Positions 45,320 to 54,868 of a stretch of DNA of 64,000 nt are shown here, in pieces (position 1 is the stretch's first letter; each line of letters begins with the position of its first letter). The stretch covers positions 1 to 64,000 of the forward strand of contig CANHOA010000001.1 in NCBI GenBank assembly GCA_947462255.1. Direction: 5' to 3'. A program made the translations under genes and the position numbers. The stretch comes from Flavobacteriales bacterium. GTDB taxonomy: Bacteria > Bacteroidota > Bacteroidia > Flavobacteriales_D > Crocinitomicaceae. The notes below the pieces were generated by a model. It saw only the letters and a list, made by a program, of their open reading frames with translations, did no database searches and was not told where the DNA came from.

Positions 45320-46089
45320 ATCCAGCTATAAAAAAACTTTCAGAATCGATTGCGCCATTGCGCCAAGAATTATTAAATCACCCTTTATATTTATCACTCA
45401 ATTCGAAAAAAGCATTGCGCATATTTATGGAGCAGCACGTGTATGCCGTGTGGGATTTTATGAGTTTGTTAAAGGCATTACAACGAGAATTAACCTGTGT
45501 TTCATTGCCTTGGATTCCAACGGGAAACCCATCAACCAGACGATTTATTAATGAAATTGTTTTGGGGGAAGAAAGTGATGTTGATAATAATGGCGCTCCA
45601 GCAAGCCATTTTGAACTTTACATTCAATCCATGAATGAATTGGGCGCGGATACAGAAACAGTGTTGCGGTTCATTGAAAAAATTAAAGCAGGTCAACCTT
45701 TTATGACTTCTGCCGATTCTCAAAAAGTGAATCAAGAAACAATCAATTTCATGTCTTATACGTTTGAGATAATTCAGCGAGGAAATCCACATGAAATTGC
45801 GGCAGTATTCACCTTTGGAAGAGAAGACTTAATTCCAGATATGTTTATTGAAATCGTAAAAGGTCTTCAAGAAAAGGAAGGAGTATCCACTTCGCGCCTT
45901 TTGTATTACTTAGAGCGACATATCGAAATAGATGGAGGTGAACACGGTCCATTGTCTCTCCAAATGATTGATGAATTATGTGAAAATGACCCCATAAAAT
46001 GGAATGATGCTTTACAAGTTTCCCTAAAGGCACTCCAAATGCGCATTGAATTATGGAATGGTATTCTAAAGCAAATCGACAAAAACTAA
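45316..46089 (+). CDS. DUF3050 domain protein, heme-oxygenase-like fold
   Basis: A 257-residue soluble protein of the DUF3050 family: [40 protein letters not shown], then [20 protein letters not shown] and [19 protein letters not shown]. The His and Glu spread over helices recall the TENA/heme-oxygenase-like di-metal fold. Function unknown. The start overlaps the aspS stop by four bases, so it is translated together with the synthetase. Confidence 0.83.
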   Translation: MNPAIKKLSESIAPLRQELLNHPLYLSLNSKKALRIFMEQHVYAVWDFMSLLKALQRELTCVSLPWIPTGNPSTRRFINEIVLGEESDVDNNGAPASHFELYIQSMNELGADTETVLRFIEKIKAGQPFMTSADSQKVNQETINFMSYTFEIIQRGNPHEIAAVFTFGREDLIPDMFIEIVKGLQEKEGVSTSRLLYYLERHIEIDGGEHGPLSLQMIDELCENDPIKWNDALQVSLKALQMRIELWNGILKQIDKN

Positions 46090-46173
46090 TTTTTATAGCT
46101 TCTTTTTCTATCGGACAGTAATGTTCTAAAACATCTTTTCTTTTAATTTAAAAATTCACCCTATATTTGATTG

Positions 46174-46350
46174 ATGCAGAAAGATGTTAAACATAGTTTA
46201 AGCAAATCACTTTTTTGGGATGTTAATTTTGAGGAACTTGATTCTCAAACTCATTCACTATTTATTACAGAGCACGTTCTTACAAGGGGAACGTTAGTTG
46301 ATTTTAAAGTTCTAAAAAAAATAGCTAATTACGGAATTTTTAATTTTTGA
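46174..46350 (+). pseudogene. Truncated DUF6922-like gene (antitoxin-type remnant)
   Basis: A 58-residue frame (ATG 46174, TGA 46348-46350) reading SLSKSLFWDVNFEELDSQTH then FITEHVLTRGTLVDFKVLKK. This is the N-terminal pattern of DUF6922 proteins (FWDVD...LD...HFIIERVLxRGTxxDW), which are usually about 90 residues and often sit beside an AbiEii-type toxin. Here the C-terminal third is missing and no toxin follows; the frame runs 22 bases into the convergent SGNH gene. Most likely a remnant, though a short active protein is possible. The family call is from memory of the motif. Confidence 0.6.
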
Positions 46351-47765
46351 CCTATTCGTATCAAATCACCTTTTAAATTGTTTTTTCGCTTTAGTGACAC
46401 AATCGAAACATGGTATTTTTGAGCGATTTTTGATAAAGTATCACCTGATTTAACAGTGTACGTTTTTCCAAGAGGTTTTTTGGGTGGCAATATTATTTCA
46501 TCACCAGTATTGATTTTAAGGGTATCTGTATTCTGATAATTTTTACCCGGAATAACTAATGATGATCTAGTTGGCTGTTCCTTAATTTTTAATAGTGTAT
46601 TTTCAAATGATTCAAATATTTTTAAACCTTTAAGGTGATACCCTTTTGTAGTTAGGTGAATACCATCTTTTTGCGCATAACCTAAATTAGCCCAAGTCTT
46701 TATCGTACCTAAACCGCCCGATAAATCATACCAATTCCAAAACAAACAATTATTTGCTCGGGCAATTGAATCCATTAAGTCTCTAAAAATAGGTCCAGCC
46801 GTTATTATTTTGCCCTTATAAAATAAATCTTGGGTACTCGTTAAAACGACAAGTACTTCAGGACTTATTGATTTTATTTTTGTGATTGCTTTTTGGACTT
46901 GGCCTGGTAGACTTGGATCAATTTTGTTTGTATATAAAATATCATTTGTTCCAAAATCAAGAAAGACAATGTCAGGCTCAATAACGGGTAACTGTTGTTC
47001 TAATTTATCTAGATAAAGAATAGATCTAATTGCAGCTGCACCCACACCCGTAGAATGATAAATGACTCCTTTGTCTTCAATTTTCTCGATATTTAATCCA
47101 TAAAACGTAAAATGCTTTCCTGGCGAACACCTAACTTTGATACTAATTGTTGATACTGACTTTGGACAAGGAACAACCAATCCATAATCAGTATATTTGA
47201 TTTGAGAACTATCTTGCAATAGATTAATAGTATCAAACCATAAACTAAAGTCCCCTTTCGTTATATCATTTTCATAAAAGAGATAGAGAAGGCTATTCTC
47301 CGTCTCTAATTCCGATTTGAAAGCAAAATTAAGTTCTGCAGCAGCTGATTTTGTGTCAACAGACATCCCACAAACACCTAAAGGGATTTCTTTTCTCCCT
47401 TGAAAACTCTTTACATAAGACCAATTTCCTATAAAAGTTGATTTATAATTTACTGAAGAATAGGTGTTTGCTGCGCCATAATTAAAAATTAACCCTCTGC
47501 CCCCATCTCCGTATTTATCTTGAAACATTCCACGTGCTATAGTTGTCGGTATCTCCGCTTGAATATGACTCCCGCCATAATGAACAAAAACCAATTTTTC
47601 ATTTGAACTATTAGTAAAATGTTCAAGAAGTTTTTGCCCCACCTCAGGAGAATAAAACTGAATATAATTATAATTAGAGTCTACATTTAAACCTTCAGTA
47701 TTAGATTGGGCGTGAATCGGCCCGTGAAATAAAAAAATCAGGAATACAATTAATAGGTTTTTCAA
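46329..47765 (-). CDS. SGNH/GDSL hydrolase with C-terminal LysM domain
   Basis: A 478-residue exported protein. Signal peptide (about 1-20, HAQ end), an SGNH-type esterase/acetyltransferase domain with block I as HYGGSHIQ (Ser66), block III as FLDFGTNDIL and block V as KDGIHLTTKGYHL, and a LysM domain (about 434-478, YTVKSGDTLSKIAQKYHVSI) that binds peptidoglycan. Block I has GGS instead of GDS. I start at TTG 47765, giving MKNLLIVFL; another TTG at 47774 overlaps the previous stop. With the MBOAT and DHHW genes upstream it would act on acyl groups of a surface polymer. Confidence 0.8.
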   Translation of the reverse strand: MKNLLIVFLIFLFHGPIHAQSNTEGLNVDSNYNYIQFYSPEVGQKLLEHFTNSSNEKLVFVHYGGSHIQAEIPTTIARGMFQDKYGDGGRGLIFNYGAANTYSSVNYKSTFIGNWSYVKSFQGRKEIPLGVCGMSVDTKSAAAELNFAFKSELETENSLLYLFYENDITKGDFSLWFDTINLLQDSSQIKYTDYGLVVPCPKSVSTISIKVRCSPGKHFTFYGLNIEKIEDKGVIYHSTGVGAAAIRSILYLDKLEQQLPVIEPDIVFLDFGTNDILYTNKIDPSLPGQVQKAITKIKSISPEVLVVLTSTQDLFYKGKIITAGPIFRDLMDSIARANNCLFWNWYDLSGGLGTIKTWANLGYAQKDGIHLTTKGYHLKGLKIFESFENTLLKIKEQPTRSSLVIPGKNYQNTDTLKINTGDEIILPPKKPLGKTYTVKSGDTLSKIAQKYHVSIVSLKRKNNLKGDLIRIGQKLKIP

Positions 47766-47766
47766 T

Positions 47767-49098
47767 TCACTCAATTATTAAAGTATCGATTACTGGTGTA
47801 ACAATTTTATTTGTGTCTGACACTACAGCAGGGGGGACATATTTTGGGACACCATTATTTACTGCTAAGTGGCGCATCATGTTAATTGTCCCATTACTCA
47901 TGGCGCCATACATTCCCAAAGCAAAAATTAAGTCATTAATCTTATTTTTTTCGATTAGGTCAATTAAATTATGATTGGAATAGCGAAAATCAACCACGTA
48001 AATTTCCTCATAATGGCTAATTAAATAGACGGAAAAAGCATTCCCCATTGAATTTTTCACTACAACTGCTTTTTTGCCATTTTTTACTGATGTCGTAATT
48101 TTCATTAACGGTGCATCGCCACCTAAAAAAGTTAAATAGGTATTTCCACCAGAACTTTTATGAGAAAATACACTTGCCTTTATTGGATTATTAAAGTTGT
48201 TTTCATTGTAACGAACAGCGGTTGTGGTTACCATTGGAACATAATAAACTAAGGTATCAGGATTAGCTTTCACTGAAGGATCACGCGTTAACTGATAAAG
48301 GGAGCCTAAAAAATTATACTTTATTTTTTTTTCCATTTTATTCAGCTCTACTGGTGGGATTCCAGCTCCTCGACAAAAAGCGACGTAAGCATAATATGCT
48401 CCTGTAGCATTCCAATGATGATCCGTGCTAAAATACATTTTCTCGTTGCCATGCTTATCTAATTCGTTAAATACATCGCAAAATATCGCTCCATTGGCAA
48501 GAGAATTTTTAATGGCAAGTAAAGTCGCTTTATTTTGATTATTATATTTTCGATATTTTAAAGCTGGAATAAATGCCGAAGAAAGTGGTGCTACCACCGA
48601 AAAAACTCTTACTCTACCACTTAATTTAGATGCATATTCGTTGAGCATCGCACTAAAATACTTTGACATTCTTGGATTCCCACCGCCTACAGGATAAACA
48701 CTACCATCAAGGATTAATAAACTGCCTGAATAGGCCTCTTCAAAATCATCTTTATAATTTATTTTTGCGCGACTAGTGTCCTCCTCATTTGGCTTAACTT
48801 GCTTTCTTTTATTCCCAATAAATATTTTTTCTTGGTGGCTAAAATGTATCCCTTTCGATGCGTGGAAAATATCCGCCATTGATATAAATTTATCTCTAAA
48901 TGGGAAATGATCATCTATAAAATCATCCATACTGTGTGCCCAAGTTCCATTCAAATAACTCTTGTATGTTAATTTTGGAAATTCCGCCAACTTTCTTTTC
49001 TCTCCTTGAGATACAAACTGAGGGGGGAGAAATAGATAGAAACAATACATCCCTACTAAAGCCAATAAAAACAAGATGGAATTAATTTTATTTACCAT
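47767..49098 (-). CDS. DHHW family protein (AlgJ/AlgX-like)
   Basis: A 443-residue protein with an N-terminal membrane anchor (about 7-25) and an extracytoplasmic SGNH-like domain. The DHHW signature is in FSTDHHWNATGAYYAYVAF. Family members carry the acetyl group from the MBOAT partner to the polysaccharide, as AlgJ and AlgX do in alginate O-acetylation. It overlaps the MBOAT gene by one base (TAATG) and is followed within one base by the SGNH-LysM gene, so the three form one operon. Confidence 0.87.
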   Translation of the reverse strand: MVNKINSILFLLALVGMYCFYLFLPPQFVSQGEKRKLAEFPKLTYKSYLNGTWAHSMDDFIDDHFPFRDKFISMADIFHASKGIHFSHQEKIFIGNKRKQVKPNEEDTSRAKINYKDDFEEAYSGSLLILDGSVYPVGGGNPRMSKYFSAMLNEYASKLSGRVRVFSVVAPLSSAFIPALKYRKYNNQNKATLLAIKNSLANGAIFCDVFNELDKHGNEKMYFSTDHHWNATGAYYAYVAFCRGAGIPPVELNKMEKKIKYNFLGSLYQLTRDPSVKANPDTLVYYVPMVTTTAVRYNENNFNNPIKASVFSHKSSGGNTYLTFLGGDAPLMKITTSVKNGKKAVVVKNSMGNAFSVYLISHYEEIYVVDFRYSNHNLIDLIEKNKINDLIFALGMYGAMSNGTINMMRHLAVNNGVPKYVPPAVVSDTNKIVTPVIDTLIIE

Positions 49099-50492
49099 TA
49101 AAAACGAGTATATAAAAATGGATTATAGGAAGAATTAACGAGTAACATCGTTGCCAAAAATAGCATAACAATGTTAATTACTGGTTTCATTATATGATAA
49201 TGGCGGCTAACTTCCTGGCTTACTTTAGTGTCGGGTGGATATATCTCATCCCATGGAATACAAAACAAAACGACCAAAACAAACCAAAATAAATGTTCAA
49301 ATAAATCAGTAGTAAATCCAGCTCCAACAGGTTTTTTAGAATAAAAGAGGTGCCCCACAAAAATTTTCAGTTGGCTAAAATCTACAAAGTAAAAAATTGC
49401 ACGACTAAATATTATTAAGATTAAGGTGTATGTGTGACGGAGGAAACGTGGGATTTTCTTTAAAAAGTTTTCAAGGAGTTTTTCAATAATCATAAAAGAG
49501 CCAAAGTAAAAACCCCATAAGGCAAAATTCCAGCTTGCACCATGCCAGATTCCAGTTAATAACCAAACTACCATAATGTTTCTTAATTGTAGTTTTCTAT
49601 TTCCGCCCATTGGGATATAAACGTAATCCCTAAAAAACTTACCTAAAGAAATGTGCCACCTCCGATAGAAATCACCAACAGATTGCGCAGCATATGGATG
49701 CTTGAAATTTTCATCAAAATCAAACCCAAACATTTTAGCCAAGCCAATGGCCATATCTGAATAGCCACTAAAGTCAAAATATAATTGCACAGAAAACATA
49801 GTGATGCCAAACCATGCTTCGATGGTAGATAAATCACTGAAGCCTGCATCTAGGTATTTTGTGACTAATGCACCTGCAACATTTGCAATCACAATTTTCT
49901 TGAATAGCCCTAAACAAAATCGCGATATCCCTGTGCTAAATCTTGACCAATCAATCGTACGGCTATCTACTTGTTGACCTATTTGACTGTAGCGTACTAT
50001 TGGGCCCGCCACTAGATGCTGAAACAAACTGATAAACATTAAAAAATTTAATGGATTTCTTTGAGCCTTTAGCTGCCCACGATACACATCTACAATGTAT
50101 GATATAACCATGAAGGTATAGAATGAAATACCTACAGGCAATGAATTTTTTGGACGATCAAAAGGCAAATGGGCTATGGCACTTAAATTATCGTATATAA
50201 ACCCACCATATTTATAAAAAATAAGCAGGCTTAAATTAACCAGAATAGTAATTAGCATTATAATCTTTGCTTTTCTATTCCCGCTCCAGCGCTCAATTAA
50301 AAGGGCCATGTAGTAGTCAAAGATTGCTGTGAAAATCATCAAATAAATCCACATAGGTTCCTCCCAAGCATAAAATGCCAATGAAAAGGCCGTTAAACTT
50401 ATGTTCCTAAAAAGTTTATTAGGAGTAATGTAATGAAAAAGTAAAGCGAGGGGAAGAAAAAGATAAATGAATGTTAAACTGGAAAAAACCAT
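49098..50492 (-). CDS. MBOAT family O-acyltransferase (AlgI-like)
   Basis: A 464-residue integral membrane protein with about ten to twelve helices that moves acyl groups across the membrane to surface polymers. Landmarks: MVFSSLTFIYLFLPLALLFH at the start, SLFQHLVAGPIVRYSQIGQQ, the FDFSGYSDMAIGLAKMFGFD block and the catalytic His in VWLLTGIWHGASWNFALWG. It heads a minus-strand operon with DHHW and SGNH-LysM genes. The polymer is unknown; no glycosyltransferase is adjacent. Confidence 0.92.
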   Translation of the reverse strand: MVFSSLTFIYLFLPLALLFHYITPNKLFRNISLTAFSLAFYAWEEPMWIYLMIFTAIFDYYMALLIERWSGNRKAKIIMLITILVNLSLLIFYKYGGFIYDNLSAIAHLPFDRPKNSLPVGISFYTFMVISYIVDVYRGQLKAQRNPLNFLMFISLFQHLVAGPIVRYSQIGQQVDSRTIDWSRFSTGISRFCLGLFKKIVIANVAGALVTKYLDAGFSDLSTIEAWFGITMFSVQLYFDFSGYSDMAIGLAKMFGFDFDENFKHPYAAQSVGDFYRRWHISLGKFFRDYVYIPMGGNRKLQLRNIMVVWLLTGIWHGASWNFALWGFYFGSFMIIEKLLENFLKKIPRFLRHTYTLILIIFSRAIFYFVDFSQLKIFVGHLFYSKKPVGAGFTTDLFEHLFWFVLVVLFCIPWDEIYPPDTKVSQEVSRHYHIMKPVINIVMLFLATMLLVNSSYNPFLYTRF

Positions 50493-50535
50493 TGTTATTT
50501 AAATTTTTCTTTTTACGGAGCACGAATTTACGTAT

Positions 50536-50543
50536 TATATTTG
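50536..50543 (+). promoter_or_regulatory. -7 element upstream of the YyaL-type gene
   Basis: TATATTTG is a full TAnnTTTG match 46 bases before the ATG at 50590, in the 97-base gap between the divergent MBOAT and YyaL-type genes. Confidence 0.4.
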
Positions 50544-50589
50544 TATATCAAAATAGGCCTTTTGAGGCTTTTTTAATTCATACTCAAGA

Positions 50590-52575
50590 ATGAATCAACT
50601 CGGAAAACAAAGCTCTCCCTATTTATTACAACATGCCAATAATCCCGTGAATTGGGTGCCTTGGTCTAACGAAGTTTTTGAAACGGCAAGAAAAGAAGGT
50701 AAATTAATCTTAATTAGTATTGGCTATTCGGCGTGCCATTGGTGCCACGTTATGGAAAAAGAATGTTTTGAAGATGATGAAGTGGCGGCATTTATGAATC
50801 AATACTTTGTTAATGTCAAGGTGGACCGTGAAGAAAGGCCCGATGTTGATCAAGTGTATATGAGCGCCCTTCACCTTATGACGCAGAAGGGTGGATGGCC
50901 ATTAAATTGTTTTTGTTTGGATGACGGAAGACCAATCTATGGGGGAACTTATTTTCCTAAAGAGAATTGGTTGGAGGTAATGGCTGCATTGGTTAAAACT
51001 CAACAGAATGATTTTGCAAGAATGTTAGATTTTGCAAGCAAGCTTGAGGAAGGTATTCAATCCAGTGAATTGATTACTGAGCCTGTATTACCTCAACAAT
51101 TAGATGAAAACATACTGCATAATGCCGTCGACACTTGGAAGAATAATTTTGACAATAAGGAAGGTGGCTCGGCAAGAGCTCCTAAGTTTCCCTTGCCAAA
51201 TAATTATCTTTTCCTTCTCTATTATAGTCAGTTGTTTAATCACAACGAAGTAAGAAATCATGTTAAGCTTACCCTAAATAAGATGGGGCAAGGCGGAATA
51301 TTTGATCAAATTGGAGGCGGTTTTTCTCGCTATTCCGTTGATGTCTTATGGAAGGCTCCCCATTTTGAGAAAATGCTGTATGATAATGCCCAATTAATCG
51401 AATTATATACGATGGCTTATCAGATTTTTGGTGATTCTTGTTATCAACAAATTGTTGAGCAAACAGTTGAATGGCTGATTCGAGAAATGCGCTCGGATGA
51501 AGGTTGTTTTTATAGTGCACTTGACGCCGATAGCGAGGGTGAAGAAGGGCGATTTTATTGTTGGAGCAAAGAGGAATTAAAAAAAGTACTCGGTAAGGAC
51601 TTTGGTTGGGCTGAAAAATTTTATTCAATAAACGAAGACGGATACTGGGAAGAAGGTAAATATATTTTACTGAAACGAAAGAGCGATCAAGATTTTGCAG
51701 AAGAAATGGCTTGGACAAACAGTCATTTAAAAAATAAAATCGCAGAAATTAATGAAAACTTACTGATTCATAGACAGAAAAGAGTGCGTCCCGGTTTAGA
51801 TTACAAGTGCCTTACTTCTTGGAACGCCCTGCTCATTTCAGCCCTATGCCAAGCATATAATACCTTTGATAATGAGGCTTACCTGACCGCTGCTGAGCAA
51901 ACTGGTCAATGGATCCTTACGGTTCAAACGGACGAAAACAACCAGCTTTTCCATAGTTTTGCTAAGGGTAAAGCAACCATAAGTGGCTTTCTAGAAGATT
52001 ACGCCTGCACTATTGATGCGTTCATTAAACTTTATAAAAGTTCTAAAAATAGTAAGTGGCTGCTTACAGCAGAAAAATTAACGAAAACCGTCGAAAAAGA
52101 GTTTATGCATCCTGAAAGTAAAATGTGCTATTTTACGAATGAAGGAAATACGCTCATTGCAAGAAAGATGGAATTACACGACAACGTAATGCCCGCAAGC
52201 AATTCTGTTATGGCTAAAAATTTCTGGATAATGGGTCATTATTTTAAAAATGAAAATTGGATTGGGTATGCGCAACAAATGTTAGCAAATGCTTGTGAAG
52301 ATATGGAGGGTTATGGACCAGGGCATTCCAATTGGGGTATTTTATATTTAATGGAGTTAAAAGGGGCGGTAGAAATAAGCTGCCTTGAGAAATTGCCAAA
52401 CAACTTAAATAAACACCCTGTACATCCGCCAGAACGAGTGATTTTATCGTATCATTCTGAAATTTCATCGGATCTTTCCAAGAGTGAAAAAGGCATCTAT
52501 ATCTGTGCGAAGGGCAGTTGTTTTCCACCTGTATCGAGTGAAAAAGAATACCTTGATCTACTAATTGGCGTATAA
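50590..52575 (+). CDS. YyaL-type protein with thioredoxin-like domain (DUF255)
   Basis: A 661-residue protein. The N-terminal thioredoxin-like DUF255 domain (about 1-165) has SACHWCHVMEKECFED with the Cys pair C49-H-W-C52 and the typical FVNVKVDREERPDVDQVYM. The rest (about 200-640) is an (alpha/alpha)6 glycosidase-like barrel (GGSARAPKFPLPNN, FEKMLYDNAQLIELY, LEDYACTIDAFIKLY). Orthologues occur from bacteria to mammals (spermatogenesis-associated protein 20); the function is unsettled. It ends at the stop of the convergent transketolase gene. Confidence 0.9.
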   Translation: MNQLGKQSSPYLLQHANNPVNWVPWSNEVFETARKEGKLILISIGYSACHWCHVMEKECFEDDEVAAFMNQYFVNVKVDREERPDVDQVYMSALHLMTQKGGWPLNCFCLDDGRPIYGGTYFPKENWLEVMAALVKTQQNDFARMLDFASKLEEGIQSSELITEPVLPQQLDENILHNAVDTWKNNFDNKEGGSARAPKFPLPNNYLFLLYYSQLFNHNEVRNHVKLTLNKMGQGGIFDQIGGGFSRYSVDVLWKAPHFEKMLYDNAQLIELYTMAYQIFGDSCYQQIVEQTVEWLIREMRSDEGCFYSALDADSEGEEGRFYCWSKEELKKVLGKDFGWAEKFYSINEDGYWEEGKYILLKRKSDQDFAEEMAWTNSHLKNKIAEINENLLIHRQKRVRPGLDYKCLTSWNALLISALCQAYNTFDNEAYLTAAEQTGQWILTVQTDENNQLFHSFAKGKATISGFLEDYACTIDAFIKLYKSSKNSKWLLTAEKLTKTVEKEFMHPESKMCYFTNEGNTLIARKMELHDNVMPASNSVMAKNFWIMGHYFKNENWIGYAQQMLANACEDMEGYGPGHSNWGILYLMELKGAVEISCLEKLPNNLNKHPVHPPERVILSYHSEISSDLSKSEKGIYICAKGSCFPPVSSEKEYLDLLIGV

Positions 52576-53529
52576 TTAACCCTTTCTAGCCAAGACCTTA
52601 AGGGCTGCCGTAATAATATTTTGGGTATCGATACCATATTTGGTCATAAGCTCCATGGGTGCACCACTCTCTCCAAAAGAATCATTAACGCCTACGAACT
52701 CTTGCGGAACAGGTAGATTTCTTGATAAAACTTGTGAAATCGCCTCTCCTAGACCGCCATTAATCATGTGTTCCTCAGCGCTTACTACACATTTTGTTTT
52801 GGCAACAGACGCTAAAATCGCTGCTTCGTCCAAGGGTTTTATCGTGTGCATGTTTATCAATTCAACTGATATTCCACGCTCCTCCAATGTTTTAATCGCT
52901 TCAATTGATTTCCACACCAAATGACCACAAGCAATTATTGTTACGTCATTCCCTTCTTTGATAACATCGGCCTTTCCGATAATAAAAGGTGCATCAGGTT
53001 TGATAAAAATAGGCATCACAGGACGACCAAATCTAAGATAAACTGGACCTTGATGGTCTGCAATTGCAATTGTTGCTTGTTTTGTTTGATTAAAATCTGC
53101 CGGCACTATAACTGTCATGTTTGGTAACATGCGCATCATTCCTATATCTTCTAATATCTGATGGGTTGCACCATCTTCACCCAAAGTCAATCCTGCATGT
53201 GAAGCACAAATTTTTACATTCTTTTGAGAATAAGCTATTGATTGCCGAATTTGGTCATAAACCCTACCGGTAGAAAAATTAGCAAAAGTACCTGTGAAAG
53301 GTATCTTTCCACCGATCGTCATCCCTGCAGCAATTCCCATCATATTTGCTTCGGCAATACCAATTTGAAAAAATCGATCTGGATTTTCTTTCAAAAAGGC
53401 ATCCATTTTCAATGACCCCGTTAGGTCAGCGCATAAAGCTAAAACGTTAGGATTTGTTCTGCCCAATTCTGCTAGGCCCTCACCAAAGCCTGAGCGAGTA
53501 TCCTTATGACCAAGTATTTCTATTTCCAT
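52576..53529 (-). CDS. Transketolase, C-terminal subunit
   Basis: A 317-residue protein that carries the pyrimidine-binding and C-terminal domains of transketolase ([72 protein letters not shown] region). It pairs with the N-terminal subunit encoded at 54869-55711 to move two-carbon units in the pentose phosphate pathway. The split form is known in several bacteria, but the two genes are usually adjacent; here a VWA gene sits between them. Three bases separate it from that gene. Confidence 0.9.
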   Translation of the reverse strand: MEIEILGHKDTRSGFGEGLAELGRTNPNVLALCADLTGSLKMDAFLKENPDRFFQIGIAEANMMGIAAGMTIGGKIPFTGTFANFSTGRVYDQIRQSIAYSQKNVKICASHAGLTLGEDGATHQILEDIGMMRMLPNMTVIVPADFNQTKQATIAIADHQGPVYLRFGRPVMPIFIKPDAPFIIGKADVIKEGNDVTIIACGHLVWKSIEAIKTLEERGISVELINMHTIKPLDEAAILASVAKTKCVVSAEEHMINGGLGEAISQVLSRNLPVPQEFVGVNDSFGESGAPMELMTKYGIDTQNIITAALKVLARKG

Positions 53530-53532
53530 ATT

Positions 53533-54867
53533 TTATAGGGTTAAAAGTATTTTTTTTGTGGATTCTATTTTAAATTTCTTTTCTACTGTATAGCCTGTTG
53601 ATTTTTGATCTTTTTGACGATATACTACTTTATAATTGCCCGGCTGAAGGACATATTTAGAAGATAATAATTTCTCGTCTAAATTAAATACCCATTCAAA
53701 TAAACCATTCCCTTTGTCTATGAAAACTTGTCCTACATTATTTTTGATACTTTTAAGCTCTAAAGTGCCGGGGGACGTTATCGTTACGGTGGTCGTTTTG
53801 CTTTGAGAAATTTCTATTCGTTGGTAGGTTCTTGGTAAAGTCAAAAGCTCTAAATCATAAAATCCGACTAAGTATTTGTCTTGACTATTAGTCAACTGCA
53901 CATTTATCGTTTCATATTTTGCTTTTTCCATCACTCTGATTGCAGCAGTGGCCGTTCCTGAAAATTTCAAAAATCCTTGAGGAGCATCCACTTGAATCGT
54001 ATTGTGAGTATTTCTAATTAATGAAATTTGTTTCTTTTCAATCTTAGGTAAGGTATTAACAATTAAATCGTACTTAAAATTTGGATCAACGACAAGTGTA
54101 TCTGGATTATTATATCTATTAATGGTATGAGTAAAAGTGTATTTTAAATTCTCTGTTCCGGCTTCGTAAAGAAACAATGTCACATTGGTTTCTGTTGGTT
54201 TTTTAAAGCTATCATTTAGGTTAATTTGAACCGTTGTTCGTGTTAATATTTTGTCAATAATCGTAGTTAATACACTTTTAAAGGAATCCTTGTCTTCGGC
54301 ATCAGAATAGGATCCTATGCAAGCGAAATTTTCTAAATAGCTGAGGTCCATGCCCAATCCAATAACAAAAGGGGTTACTTTAATCCCCTTTTCCCGAAGT
54401 TTTTTTGCGATTACGCAGGGATTATTATCGCAAGATTCCAAGCCATCAGTAATTAAAATAATGACATTCCGGGATAGCGTATCAGGGAAATCACCTGCCG
54501 CTGCTTCTAAAGACCTTGCAATTGGTGTGGCTCCCTTAGCAATAAGACCATGAATTTTATTTTTTATTACGTCAATATTTCCAATACTAAAAGGGACTTC
54601 CAATTTGGTGTCATTGCAATCTTGTATGTCATTCGTAATAGGAACTTGGTGCCCATAAACACGCAAGGCAATTTCGGTATTCGGAACCTCCTTGAACATT
54701 TCCATAGCTTGAATCAAAACTTCTTTTGCGCCAACTAATCGGGTTTGTTTACCCCAACTTGAATTCATACTATTCGAAGCATCTAAAATAAAAAGTATAC
54801 GCGTTGTTTTTTCTTGCTGTGCAGCGCAAAGCAGTGGAAAAAAGAGAACGAGTATAAAATATCTCAT
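53533..54867 (-). CDS. Secreted VWA-domain protein inside the transketolase operon
   Basis: A 444-residue exported protein. Signal peptide (about 1-17) and a von Willebrand A domain (about 22-195) with an intact MIDAS: DxSxS at residues 29-33 (LDASNSMNSSWG), Thr in KGATPIARSLE and Asp in LITDGLESCD. The rest (about 215-440) is beta-rich with no motif I know. VWA domains bind proteins through a metal ion. It has no obvious link to transketolase, yet its 3' end is three bases from the C-subunit and its 5' end one base from the N-subunit. The insertion keeps all reading frames. Confidence 0.85.
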   Translation of the reverse strand: MRYFILVLFFPLLCAAQQEKTTRILFILDASNSMNSSWGKQTRLVGAKEVLIQAMEMFKEVPNTEIALRVYGHQVPITNDIQDCNDTKLEVPFSIGNIDVIKNKIHGLIAKGATPIARSLEAAAGDFPDTLSRNVIILITDGLESCDNNPCVIAKKLREKGIKVTPFVIGLGMDLSYLENFACIGSYSDAEDKDSFKSVLTTIIDKILTRTTVQINLNDSFKKPTETNVTLFLYEAGTENLKYTFTHTINRYNNPDTLVVDPNFKYDLIVNTLPKIEKKQISLIRNTHNTIQVDAPQGFLKFSGTATAAIRVMEKAKYETINVQLTNSQDKYLVGFYDLELLTLPRTYQRIEISQSKTTTVTITSPGTLELKSIKNNVGQVFIDKGNGLFEWVFNLDEKLLSSKYVLQPGNYKVVYRQKDQKSTGYTVEKKFKIESTKKILLTL

Positions 54868-54868
54868 A

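Noticed and set aside
51269-51718. Minus-strand frame of 149 codons opposite the YyaL-type gene
   Set aside because: Shadow of a conserved gene, no start signal.
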